From an uncultured Alphaproteobacteria bacterium (GTDB lineage: Bacteria > Pseudomonadota > Alphaproteobacteria > Micavibrionales > Micavibrionaceae): a stretch of 64,000 nt of DNA. Location: NCBI GenBank assembly GCA_946480475.1, contig CAMLJM010000010.1, positions 1 through 64,000 on the forward strand. Reading direction: 5' to 3'. Position numbers and translations under genes: made by a program. Positions 50,759 to 59,054 of this stretch are shown in pieces. Position 1 is the first letter of the stretch, and each line of letters opens with the position of its first letter. The notes beneath the pieces were generated by a model, which saw nothing but the letters and a program-made list of their open reading frames with translations, did not search any database and had not been told where the DNA came from.

Positions 50759-51625
50759 CTAACTCGGGCTGGGGAGTTCGTTGAGTTTCTCTTCGAGCTC
50801 GAGAAAGCCTGGCTGCACATTATGAGGCAGGAACTTACGGGCAAATTCGACGGCTACCTGAGGGGCGGCGCCTTGCAGGAAGGCAATCATCGATACCTTG
50901 ATGCAGCGATAATAAAGAATTTCTGATTCCGCGCGGGCCTTCAGGGCACCGGCTGTGGGGCCGATGAAGCCGTAAGCCAGGAACACACCGAGGAATGTAC
51001 CCACCAAAGCGCCGCCAATCATCTTACCCAGAATTTCCGGGGGTTCAGTAATCGAACCCATGGTCTTAATAACGCCCAGAACGGCGGCCACAATACCCAG
51101 AGCCGGAATACCATCAGCCATTGTCTGAACGGCATGAGAGGGATGTTCTTTCTCGTGAGTGAGGGATTCAATCTCTTCGTCCATCAATGCTTCAATTTCA
51201 TGAGGGTTTTCGTTACCGAGCGAGATGATACGCAGGTAGTCGCAAACGAAAGTTACGGCATGATGGTTGCTGCTGAAGCCTGCAAATTGTTTAAACAGTT
51301 CACTGTTCTCCGGATCTTCGATATGAGATTCCAGAGCCAGCCAACCTTTTGTACGCGCCAGCTTGAATAACATGTACATAACGCTGAGCAGTTCCATGTA
51401 GGATGCTTTATTATGCGCTTCCGGTTTAATGATACAGCCAAGGCTGGACAGCGTGGCCTTAATAACGTGGCCGGTATTCGCGATAATAAATGCGCCAATC
51501 GCGCAGCCCATAATCGTAAGAAGTTCGTGCGGGGCAGCATGAATGATGGGGGCAAGTTTACCGCCGCCAAGCATATAGCCGCCGAAAGTACAGACAATAA
51601 CTACTACAAAGCCGATTAATTTCAT
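50759..51625 (-). CDS. motA: Flagellar motor protein MotA
   Basis: Proton-channel stator subunit, 288 residues, four membrane helices. The N-terminus is KLIGFVVVIVCTFGGYMLGGGKLAPII; the cytoplasmic loop includes ELLSVMYMLFKLARTKGWLALESHIEDPE; and the last two helices carry the MotA block ALGIVAAVLGVIKTMGS and GTFLGVFLAYGFIGPTA. The ATG at 51625 gives the standard MotA start; the frame runs 20 codons further. No flagellar genes besides motAB are in the window. Confidence 0.95.
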   Translation of the reverse strand: MKLIGFVVVIVCTFGGYMLGGGKLAPIIHAAPHELLTIMGCAIGAFIIANTGHVIKATLSSLGCIIKPEAHNKASYMELLSVMYMLFKLARTKGWLALESHIEDPENSELFKQFAGFSSNHHAVTFVCDYLRIISLGNENPHEIEALMDEEIESLTHEKEHPSHAVQTMADGIPALGIVAAVLGVIKTMGSITEPPEILGKMIGGALVGTFLGVFLAYGFIGPTAGALKARAESEILYYRCIKVSMIAFLQGAAPQVAVEFARKFLPHNVQPGFLELEEKLNELPSPS

Positions 51626-51783
51626 GATGGGGTCAAAGAAATCCTTTCTTTGCCGCTTTGCAGCGGAACGAATCCACAGGGACAACGTTTATGATTTTCT
51701 ATGCTTTAAGGGTGCCAGAAAAGGCTTAACAGATTGTAACTATTCTTTTATCCCCGGCCATTATACCGCGTCGGATATTGTAT

Positions 51784-53433
51784 CTAAAGGTGAGGAATAT
51801 GCTTGCGGGCTTCCAAGGGGTCGAAATCTGGCTTCAACAAAGGCTTGGAGTATAGGAATCCTTGTGCCAGCGGTATTCCCATTTCCTTAATAAGGGCTGC
51901 CTGTTCCGGGCTTTCGACAACCTCGGCAATTGCCGTAATCCCGAGATCCTGGCACATCCGCGCCAGATTCTTAACCATCACGGCGTCACGCTGGCTGGTC
52001 AAAAGCTTACGCGTATATTGGCCATCGATCTTTAAATAATCGACATGCAGTTTCTGAAGGTACTGGAAGGAGGCAGATCCCGCACCAAAATCATCCAGAC
52101 AGACTTTGAAACCACGATCCTGAAGCACCTTGATGAAGTTGTTCACCAGATCAAGCTCTTTGATGGTCGTCGATTCTGTGATTTCAAATATAATTCGCTT
52201 GGCCAGATGTTGGTGCAGATCGAGCTTGGCAATCAGTGTTTTGAAGAATTGCTCGTTCTGCATCGACTGTCCTGACAGGTTGATGGCAAATTTGGTATTC
52301 CGTCCCTGCGACTTATAAAGCAGGTAATTGATAGCACGCTCGCAGACAGCGATATCAAGGTCAGCTGCCATGCCAATATCTTCACCGAATATAACCCACT
52401 CTTGCGTTGAGCCTTGGTCCTTGAAACGGGCTAGCATCTCATAGTGGGAAACTTCCAATGTTTCGATGTCTACGATCGGCTGGTAATGAAAGTCGAAACT
52501 CAGTTGCTCAACCATGGTTTTGAACTGCTGTATTTTATGAGCATTCGCAGTTACGTAAGCTTTGAATCCCGAATTCAGGGTTTCAATGTTCAGGGTTGTT
52601 CCTTTACGTTCAAATTCATTGATGGTATATACCAGCGCTTTGCTGGTTTCGCGTTCGCTTAGAGATTGAATGTCGGCCTGTACGGTTTTGCTTTTGATCT
52701 CAAAATTTTCTTCGTCAGGGGCCTGTTGCTGCGCCAGCGCTGTCAGTTGATTGAGAAGAGAATCTGTTGTGATCGATTTATCGTGAATGATACTGTAGCG
52801 GCCAATATCAATTTCAGCAGCAGATTGGCCATCGGCTGAATGAGAGCAAAGAAGTTCTGTGACAGCACTGCGGAAATTACCCCACCATTCGTCACCCATT
52901 TTATCTTTGATCTCGGCAATGTTCTCGATGTCGAGAAGGGTCATATCAAGGTCTTGGCCCATGGTGCGGGCGACATCAATCGCATCTTTGGCGGCAATCA
53001 GGAAGTGATCCTTATCAAGTAATTCATATTCATCGCGCGCCAGCATTTCACCGGACAACTGCACCATCATGGCGTTTGAGAAGCCAAGGGTGATATATAA
53101 CTTATCCTGGCCGGGCATTTTAATGGCCGTCAGGATGGCTCGCTGTCCATTTCCCAGTGTTTCATCCAAGGTGACCAGATAGGGGCCGCAACGTTCGGCG
53201 TCTCTGGCACGGGAGTGCATTTTAATAAGTGTATGGCGATCCTGATTGGAAAAGATATCAAGCCAGTTCTGTCCGATCAGGCTTTTGTCGTTAATGCCTG
53301 TCAGTGTCTGGGCGGCACCCAAAGCAAAATCAACAATGCCTTTTTCATCGACTTCAAGAAAGAGGTCGGCTGAAGCGAAGGAGAAGGCAAGGAAGCGATC
53401 CCGCTGTTGTTTAATATTGGTTGTCTTGTCCAT
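51784..53433 (-). CDS. PAS-degenerate GGDEF-EAL signalling protein
   Basis: A 549-residue cytoplasmic protein, probably a cyclic-di-GMP phosphodiesterase. A PAS-like domain (about 12-120) precedes a degenerate GGDEF-like region (about 140-255), in which the GGDEF signature is missing and reads EIDIGRYSII. The EAL domain (about 305-545) has the metal and catalytic residues: EMLAR (ExLxR form), NLSGQ, FEITES, DDFGAGS, LKIDGQY, the glutamate of EVVESPEQ and QGF. It lies near motAB, so it may adjust motility, but nothing in the sequence proves it. Confidence 0.88.
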   Translation of the reverse strand: MDKTTNIKQQRDRFLAFSFASADLFLEVDEKGIVDFALGAAQTLTGINDKSLIGQNWLDIFSNQDRHTLIKMHSRARDAERCGPYLVTLDETLGNGQRAILTAIKMPGQDKLYITLGFSNAMMVQLSGEMLARDEYELLDKDHFLIAAKDAIDVARTMGQDLDMTLLDIENIAEIKDKMGDEWWGNFRSAVTELLCSHSADGQSAAEIDIGRYSIIHDKSITTDSLLNQLTALAQQQAPDEENFEIKSKTVQADIQSLSERETSKALVYTINEFERKGTTLNIETLNSGFKAYVTANAHKIQQFKTMVEQLSFDFHYQPIVDIETLEVSHYEMLARFKDQGSTQEWVIFGEDIGMAADLDIAVCERAINYLLYKSQGRNTKFAINLSGQSMQNEQFFKTLIAKLDLHQHLAKRIIFEITESTTIKELDLVNNFIKVLQDRGFKVCLDDFGAGSASFQYLQKLHVDYLKIDGQYTRKLLTSQRDAVMVKNLARMCQDLGITAIAEVVESPEQAALIKEMGIPLAQGFLYSKPLLKPDFDPLEARKHIPHL

Positions 53434-53559
53434 AGACGTGATGAATCCCTTCTCAAAGTCTAAGGCGCAGATAGTAAATTTTCTAATAAAATAAATAACT
53501 TAGCCATAAAATCGGTTTTGTTGCCATAATTTCCATGAATATGCTAAGCCTATGGAAAC

Positions 53560-55044
53560 ATGGGAAAAAGAATAAAATCATTTAGTCTGGGTTATTTCAC
53601 GAACGACATCGCTAAGGCGCTTATGCGTTCGCTGTCAGGCGGGCATCCGCGTCCTGCAGCCGTACATATTGAGCCGCAAAGCACCAGTTGGGCGCTTGCT
53701 GCTGAATATGCCCCGGCGGGGCAGGCGATACTTCCCTCAAGACATGCAGAATTTTGTACAAACTTACTCGCAGGAAAGCCTGAGGATGGTTCTTCCTGGG
53801 ATGTGGGCTACATGGACGAGTTTATTAAAAGCGGACGTTCTGCGTTTTTTGCCGCTGCCCTGCATCCTGATATTCGTGTCATTACTATTAGTAGCCAAGA
53901 GAATAAAACGCCTTCCTATGGCTACAGAGATTACCGTGATTTAAACGGCCCCGTTATTTTGAAGGCCGCCGGCAACGGTCAGGAAGACTGGCTGGATTAT
54001 CAAAGGACAGCAACACTATCCGGGGAAGTTTTTGCTCCAGGTTACTTAAGGGTAGGGGAGTGTTTACCTACGGGCGAGGTTTATTCTGGGTCACAAGCAT
54101 CAGGCCCTGCTTTTATATGTGATCATCCTCGAGATGTGCAAAGTGTGATGGGTGATGTTTCATATTACCCTGATAAGGCTGATGTTAAATCATTTCTTGA
54201 CTGGCCATATCATGGAATACCGGATGACTGTGCGGCAGCACTTGCTGCGTATGTCCCGCCCGAAGAGCAGTTGAAAGAATTCTATGGGACATCTGCTTCG
54301 GCGCCCCAAGCCGGTATGATGATTATGCGTCATACGGCTTGTATGAAAGGGATAGCATCATATGATATTATCCCTGCTGTTCTCATGGCAGCTCAGACAA
54401 ATGCGCCGCCGCCCATAGCCAAGCGCCTGGTCGAAACGCAGTCAGGCATGGTTTTCGATCCTTTCCATTATGGTCATGGCGTGCTTGTTGAAGAGTGTCT
54501 GGCGCAAGCCCTGAGCGATGTCTGGCAAGTGCGTTCCATGAGTGGCAAGACAACCAAATCAGGTGAATATTCTCGACCTTTAACTGTCGAGGGTAAGGGG
54601 CATGGTTCTGCACGTACCGATAAGGCCCGAGGGCCAGTTGTGAATACAGTTCTGGCGGTGTCTTTCATAAATGATGAGCGTGACCCTGGTATGGCGGAGT
54701 CACGTATGCCCCAGTATTTAATGTTGCAGAGCCCGCAGGGAACAATCATTCATTTGCCCATCCTTTACGACCGCAAGAATGTATATGGGCCTTATATTCG
54801 GGCAGGCTACCAGACCGCGGCGTTCTTTGGTGAAGACATCAGCAAGGGTGAGTGGCGGATTGCTTACTCTAAGATTGACAAGAATCCATTACGAATTGCA
54901 TCGATGAAAATCATTGCACACACTATGCATGAGAAAAGTCCCGCAAATGTTCTGTTTAAGGGGTTTCAGAAAGCTGCTCTCTATACGCGTGCGCAAGAAA
55001 AGGCGGCGTCTGTGACAATGCCGCTTTCGGTCTTAAAGCCGTAA
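53560..55044 (+). CDS. Divergent S8 (subtilisin-like) serine protease-like protein
   Basis: A 494-residue protein with subtilase landmarks. The histidine motif RHAEFCTNLLAG (H62) resembles HGTHVAGIIAG, AAGNG (N139) resembles the oxyanion-hole AAGN, and GTSASAP (S245) is the serine motif. The expected aspartate of the first motif appears as glutamate in AAVHIEPQ (E38). The C-terminus (about 370-494) resembles the P-domain of convertases (RGPVVNTVLAVSF, GEWRIAYSKI). There is no signal peptide, so it would stay in the cytoplasm. Whether it is active with an E-H-S triad cannot be told here. Unknown substrate. The stop is 3 bases from the hemB stop. Confidence 0.7.
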   Translation: MGKRIKSFSLGYFTNDIAKALMRSLSGGHPRPAAVHIEPQSTSWALAAEYAPAGQAILPSRHAEFCTNLLAGKPEDGSSWDVGYMDEFIKSGRSAFFAAALHPDIRVITISSQENKTPSYGYRDYRDLNGPVILKAAGNGQEDWLDYQRTATLSGEVFAPGYLRVGECLPTGEVYSGSQASGPAFICDHPRDVQSVMGDVSYYPDKADVKSFLDWPYHGIPDDCAAALAAYVPPEEQLKEFYGTSASAPQAGMMIMRHTACMKGIASYDIIPAVLMAAQTNAPPPIAKRLVETQSGMVFDPFHYGHGVLVEECLAQALSDVWQVRSMSGKTTKSGEYSRPLTVEGKGHGSARTDKARGPVVNTVLAVSFINDERDPGMAESRMPQYLMLQSPQGTIIHLPILYDRKNVYGPYIRAGYQTAAFFGEDISKGEWRIAYSKIDKNPLRIASMKIIAHTMHEKSPANVLFKGFQKAALYTRAQEKAASVTMPLSVLKP

Positions 55045-55047
55045 TCG

Positions 55048-56079
55048 TTATTTATTATTGATCAGATTTGCGGCATCTATGGACGCATAGGTCAGGATGC
55101 CATCGGCGCCGGCACGCTTGAATCCCATCAGCATTTCCATCAGGGCCTTGTTGTAATCCAATGCGCCAGCTTCGGCGGCGAACTTCAGCATCGCGTATTC
55201 ACCACTGACATTATAAGCAAATGTGGGTACACGGAATTCCGATTTTACGCGGTGAATGATATCGAGATAGGGTAGCCCTGGTTTTACCATGACCATATCG
55301 GCGCCTTCGTCCAGATCCAATGCAACCTCGCGCATCGCTTCATCGCTATTTGCGGGGTCCATCTGATGTGTTTTGCGGTCACCTGTCTTCAGAGAGCATC
55401 CGGCAGCATCGCGGAAGGGGCCGTAGAAGGCAGATGCATACTTGGCGGCATATGAAAGAATGGCAATATTTTCGTGGCCGTTTTCATCGAGAGCACTGCG
55501 AATGGCACTGACCATACCATCCATCATGCCCGATGGAGCAATAATATCTGCGCCTGCTTCAGCGGCTACAACGGCTTGTATGGCTAGATTTTCAAGTGTC
55601 AGATCGTTCATGACTTGCCCGTGTTCATCCAGTGGGCCGCAATGACCGTGATCTGTATATTCGCAGAAACATGCATCAGCCATAACAATCATGTCAGGGC
55701 AGGCATCTTTGACGTTACGAATCATGCGGGCCATCAAACCGTCGTGTTGCATGGAGTCAGTGCCATGGTCATCTTTATGATGAGATACGCCGAATAACAT
55801 GACAGATTTTATACCTGCCTGCTCTGCCTGACGGATAACGGCGCTGATCGATTTTTCAGTTTCACGGAATACGCCTGGCATCGATTTAATCGGTTGGCGT
55901 TCACTGATTTCCTCTTCCACAAAAAGCGGCAGGATCAGGTCTGCTGTTGTTAGTACATTTTCCCGGACCAAGGCGCGCATATTTTCAGACGTGCGAAGGC
56001 GGCGCATGCGCACCAGCGGTGGTTCTACCGAGATGCGGTTTTCAGCGGTGATGCGGGATAAGGGTTTGGAAAGGGTCAT
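55048..56079 (-). CDS. hemB: Delta-aminolevulinic acid dehydratase
   Basis: Condenses two 5-aminolevulinate to porphobilinogen in haem synthesis. The 343-residue protein has the active-site lysines in LSYAAKYASAFYGPFR and MVMVKPGLPYLD and the metal-binding region DACFCEYTDHGHCG, whose cysteines fit a zinc-type enzyme. The usual MPGVFRFGxSL-type block appears as SMPGVFRETEKS. It is divergent from the HIBCH-like gene, with 65 bases between starts. Confidence 0.96.
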   Translation of the reverse strand: MTLSKPLSRITAENRISVEPPLVRMRRLRTSENMRALVRENVLTTADLILPLFVEEEISERQPIKSMPGVFRETEKSISAVIRQAEQAGIKSVMLFGVSHHKDDHGTDSMQHDGLMARMIRNVKDACPDMIVMADACFCEYTDHGHCGPLDEHGQVMNDLTLENLAIQAVVAAEAGADIIAPSGMMDGMVSAIRSALDENGHENIAILSYAAKYASAFYGPFRDAAGCSLKTGDRKTHQMDPANSDEAMREVALDLDEGADMVMVKPGLPYLDIIHRVKSEFRVPTFAYNVSGEYAMLKFAAEAGALDYNKALMEMLMGFKRAGADGILTYASIDAANLINNK

Positions 56080-56144
56080 TTTGTTTGCATCCTAAATGGG
56101 AGTATGGCCTAATCTGGCGACATATAACTCCCTTGGGGCGCGCC

Positions 56145-57197
56145 ATGTCAACGAATACTGATGATGAAATCCTGATGGCTAGGCAGGGGCCGGTCATGCT
56201 GGTAACCCTAAACAGGCCTTCGGCGCTTAACGCCTTGTCTCATAACATGATTTTACGTCTGCTGGAGGGGGTGTCCGAGTGGTCGGACGATAACAATATA
56301 CAATCTGTTGTGATAACAGGAGCCGGGGGAAAGGCCTTTTGCGCTGGGGGGGATATCAAACAGACATGGGTTAATCGTGCCGATGTAACAAAGAACGATC
56401 GTTACTTCTACGATGAATATAATCTGAATCGTCATTTACATGGTTTTTCCAAACCCCTGATCGCCCTGATGGATGGCATAACTATGGGGGGTGGTTATGG
56501 TGTCGCTGGTTATTGCCGTTACAGGATAGCCACGCAGAATACCAAATGGGCGATGCCTGAAACAGGGATTGGATTCTTTCCGGATATTGGAAGTTCGTAT
56601 TCTTTACTTAAAGCTCCGGGCTATTTGGGGATGTGCCTGGCGCTCACAGGCATGACGATTGGTCCTGAAGATACGCGTTATGCTGGTTTTGCCACTCATT
56701 ACATGTATGCAGAAGCTCTGCCGGAATTGCTTCAGGCTCTTTACAAGGGAGAGGCGCCTGAGATTGCGATTGAGCATTTCAATAAAGTGCCCGCAATAAC
56801 AGGCCCGTTGACGCAGCATCAGGATGTGATTGATCGCTGTTTCTCCCAAAATAGTGTATCGGAGATTATCGGCGCTTTGGAAAAAGAGACTTCGGAATGG
56901 GCTCAGGCCACTTTGCAGCTTTTGTTATCCCGCTCGCCGTTGGCTGTTTATGTAACGTTTGCGCGTATGAAAGAGGCGGAGGGCCAGACATTTTCCCAGA
57001 TTATTGAGCGTGATTATGTCATTGCCCGTCAATTTATGCGTGGTAATGAGTTCTTTGAGGGTGTTCGGGCGATGCTGGTTGATAAGGATAAAAACCCGCA
57101 ATGGGTCCCAAAAACCTTCGATAAAGTCGCCAAAACCGTGGTATCCCGCCATTTTGAGCCTTTGCCAGGCCGTCTGGATGAAGGATTTAATGGTTGA
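56145..57197 (+). CDS. 3-hydroxyisobutyryl-CoA hydrolase-like enzyme
   Basis: A 350-residue crotonase-fold protein of the HIBCH/ECH_2 type, longer than ordinary enoyl-CoA hydratases. GAGGKAFCAGGDI is the crotonase signature, and ALMDGITMGGGYGVAGYCRYRIATQ followed by MPETGIGFFPDIGSSY is the HIBCH block, with glutamate in METGIG-type motif as catalytic residue. HIBCH acts in valine breakdown. The ATG at 56145 gives the standard start; the frame runs 20 codons further. It is divergent from hemB. Confidence 0.9.
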   Translation: MSTNTDDEILMARQGPVMLVTLNRPSALNALSHNMILRLLEGVSEWSDDNNIQSVVITGAGGKAFCAGGDIKQTWVNRADVTKNDRYFYDEYNLNRHLHGFSKPLIALMDGITMGGGYGVAGYCRYRIATQNTKWAMPETGIGFFPDIGSSYSLLKAPGYLGMCLALTGMTIGPEDTRYAGFATHYMYAEALPELLQALYKGEAPEIAIEHFNKVPAITGPLTQHQDVIDRCFSQNSVSEIIGALEKETSEWAQATLQLLLSRSPLAVYVTFARMKEAEGQTFSQIIERDYVIARQFMRGNEFFEGVRAMLVDKDKNPQWVPKTFDKVAKTVVSRHFEPLPGRLDEGFNG

Positions 57198-57303
57198 AAT
57201 CGCCCTCAGGTGCGTTATCATTTTGATAATAAAGCTATAATATCCTTAGTATCTGGTAATTCTACCTGTTCTGAATTTCTTAACCGACCCTGGAGTGTGA
57301 AAC

Positions 57304-57780
57304 GTGACCGCGACTGCTTACTATGATGCGATCCAACTGATCGAGCGCCTGCACCGCCATTTTCTGGATGTGCTGAAAATCGAGCTTGATCGCAAAGGGA
57401 TTCAGGACATTAACAACGTTCAGAGTATGATCCTGTTTAACATTGGTGATGATGAAATGACTGTGGGTGAATTAACAATCCGTGGTTATTACCTTGGCTC
57501 CAACGTGTCTTATAACGTCAAGAAGATGGTTGAGAACGGGTACCTGATCCAGGAGCGTTCCGTCCATGATAAGCGCTCTATACGTGTACGTTTATCGGAT
57601 AAAGGTAAGAAACTTTGTGAACTGATCACAGCGATGTTCAAACGCCATGAGGACCAACTTAAAGGTACTGATATTACGGATGAACGCCTGACAGGACTTA
57701 ATAACGCGCTTAAAATGATCGAGCGTTTTTGGGCAAGTCAGACCAATTTCAATTCTCTCAATCCTGCCGATTTTGATTGA
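57304..57780 (+). CDS. LdtR-like MarR-family regulator
   Basis: A 158-residue MarR-type regulator. The sequence AIQLIERLHRHFLDVLK, the winged-helix core GELTIRGYYLGSNVSYNVKKMVENGYL and RSVHDKRSIRVRLSDKG match LdtR of alphaproteobacteria such as Liberibacter and rhizobia, which controls an L,D-transpeptidase and osmotic stress genes. It begins at a GTG preceded by GGAG. This window also encodes an L,D-transpeptidase (42.2 kb), a candidate target. The gene ahead of it in the operon is absent; a membrane protein follows after 23 bases. Confidence 0.82.
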   Translation: MTATAYYDAIQLIERLHRHFLDVLKIELDRKGIQDINNVQSMILFNIGDDEMTVGELTIRGYYLGSNVSYNVKKMVENGYLIQERSVHDKRSIRVRLSDKGKKLCELITAMFKRHEDQLKGTDITDERLTGLNNALKMIERFWASQTNFNSLNPADFD

Positions 57781-57803
57781 TGGAAGATTAGGGGGCGCTG
57801 CAC

Positions 57804-58346
57804 ATGGAAACAACCTCTAATACGACAGCCAGTGCGCGCCTGCATTTTCCGATAGAGGGGCATTCCATCTGGCCCGTTATTTTATGGATGCTGTTATTTA
57901 GTTCTGTGGCGGCTGTTTTTGCCATTGGCCTGACCTTGAATGTATTCCAGATTGGCGGGTTGCCGATTAATAAAAATGCCATGACAGCGCTCGTGGCGGG
58001 TTTTCTTGTTTTGGAATACATAGCTGTTCTAAAATTGATTGTGCCCAACCTGACTGATTATGGCCGTTACCGCATCCATGCTGATCATGTCGATTTTTAT
58101 CCGCTGGTGTTGCTGGGTCTAGGGGTGACTGAGCAGGCTAAGCCAGAGCCTGCGTCTGCTTTCACTGGTGTGCGCATTACAATTTCGGTTAGTAAAGATA
58201 AGCCCACTTTCTATCGCATAGATCTGGTACACCCGGCCAAGGGTAAAACACTTAAAATCAAATATTTCCTAGATATGCCAGATGCACAACTTTATGCCCG
58301 CGAACTGGCTGACGCCATGAAGTTACCGATAATTCAACAGGATTGA
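57804..58346 (+). CDS. Membrane protein of unknown function, 180 aa
   Basis: I do not recognise a family. The 180-residue protein has two membrane helices (about 23-47 and 60-82) and a cytoplasmic C-terminal domain of alternating strands (RYRIHADHVDFYPLVLLG, ITISVSKDKPTFYRIDLVHPAKGKTLKIKYFL). This layout resembles small PH-like or DUF-type membrane proteins. It lies 23 bases after ldtR and just upstream of the zinc-type operon, whose -35 box overlaps its stop codon. Confidence 0.65.
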   Translation: METTSNTTASARLHFPIEGHSIWPVILWMLLFSSVAAVFAIGLTLNVFQIGGLPINKNAMTALVAGFLVLEYIAVLKLIVPNLTDYGRYRIHADHVDFYPLVLLGLGVTEQAKPEPASAFTGVRITISVSKDKPTFYRIDLVHPAKGKTLKIKYFLDMPDAQLYARELADAMKLPIIQQD

Positions 58347-58371
58347 CGCCCCCTTTATGCACTGTTATAAA
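58343..58371 (+). promoter_or_regulatory. Promoter of the zinc-type ABC operon
   Basis: TTGACG (58343-58348) and TATAAA (58366-58371), 17 bases apart, form a near-consensus promoter. The -35 overlaps the stop codon of the preceding gene. The -10 falls inside the palindrome at 58361-58379, and the coding start is at 58401. Confidence 0.6.
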
Positions 58372-58379
58372 GTAACAGT
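58361..58379. promoter_or_regulatory. Candidate Zur operator
   Basis: ACTGTTA-TAAAG-TAACAGT is a perfect 7-bp inverted repeat. Its core TGTTATAAAGTAACA closely resembles the Zur consensus of proteobacteria (TGTTATA-N-TATAACA, two mismatches in the right arm). It covers the -10 box of the promoter for the ABC/DUF3299 operon, an ideal place for repression by zinc-bound Zur. Confidence 0.55.
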
Positions 58380-58400
58380 TCTTAAAAAGGCGGACTTTTC

Positions 58401-59054
58401 ATGTCTATGTTCACGGTATCATCGGCCCAGTGTGTGGCAGGTGGGCGTATTATCCTTCAAGTAGATCGCTTGGTTATTAGCGAGGGTGCCCACGTCTTAT
58501 TTGAGGGGGCATCCGGTAGCGGAAAAACGACGCTTCTTTCCTTGCTGGCGGGATTACGACGGCCCGATAGGGGGGAAGTGTTTTTCCGGGGACAGAACCT
58601 AGTCTCGATGAATGATGACGAGTTGGATCCGTTACGTGGATCAAATTTTGGCTTCGTCATGCAGGGATATAATCTGATCCGGCATCTAAGTGTTGCTGAT
58701 AATCTAAGGTTGGCGCGTTTCGCAGGAGGGTTAGCCCCTGATGAGCAGAAAATTAAGGCTGTTCTCGAGAGGTTGGATATTATGTCCCTGTTTGATGCGC
58801 AAGCTTCCGCATTAAGCGCAGGGGAAACACAACGTGTGGCTGTCGCGCGTGCGTTAATGAACGATCCAGCGGTTATATTTGCCGATGAGCCAACGTCAGC
58901 TCTGGATGATATAAACGCAGGCCTGATTATTTCGTTATTACGCGAACAAACAAAAATCTCGGGTGCGGGGTTAATTGTGGCCACACATGACGCGCGTATC
59001 AAATCAGGATTCACGGATATTGTGAGTGTGCATAAGGGGAGGCTTTCTTCATGA
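58401..59054 (+). CDS. ABC transporter ATP-binding protein (zinc-type operon)
   Basis: A 217-residue MacB/LolD-type ATPase. Walker A is GASGSGKTTL, the signature motif LSAGETQRVAVARAL, Walker B PAVIFADEPTSALD. The Q-loop is FVMQGYNLI. It is the first gene of a three-gene operon with a FtsX-type permease and a DUF3299 protein, and overlaps the permease by four bases. This gene set resembles the Zur-regulated zrgBCD of Vibrio and PA4064-PA4066 of Pseudomonas. Preceded by a Zur-like site. Weak ribosome site (AAAGG about 10 bases upstream). Confidence 0.92.
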   Translation: MSMFTVSSAQCVAGGRIILQVDRLVISEGAHVLFEGASGSGKTTLLSLLAGLRRPDRGEVFFRGQNLVSMNDDELDPLRGSNFGFVMQGYNLIRHLSVADNLRLARFAGGLAPDEQKIKAVLERLDIMSLFDAQASALSAGETQRVAVARALMNDPAVIFADEPTSALDDINAGLIISLLREQTKISGAGLIVATHDARIKSGFTDIVSVHKGRLSS

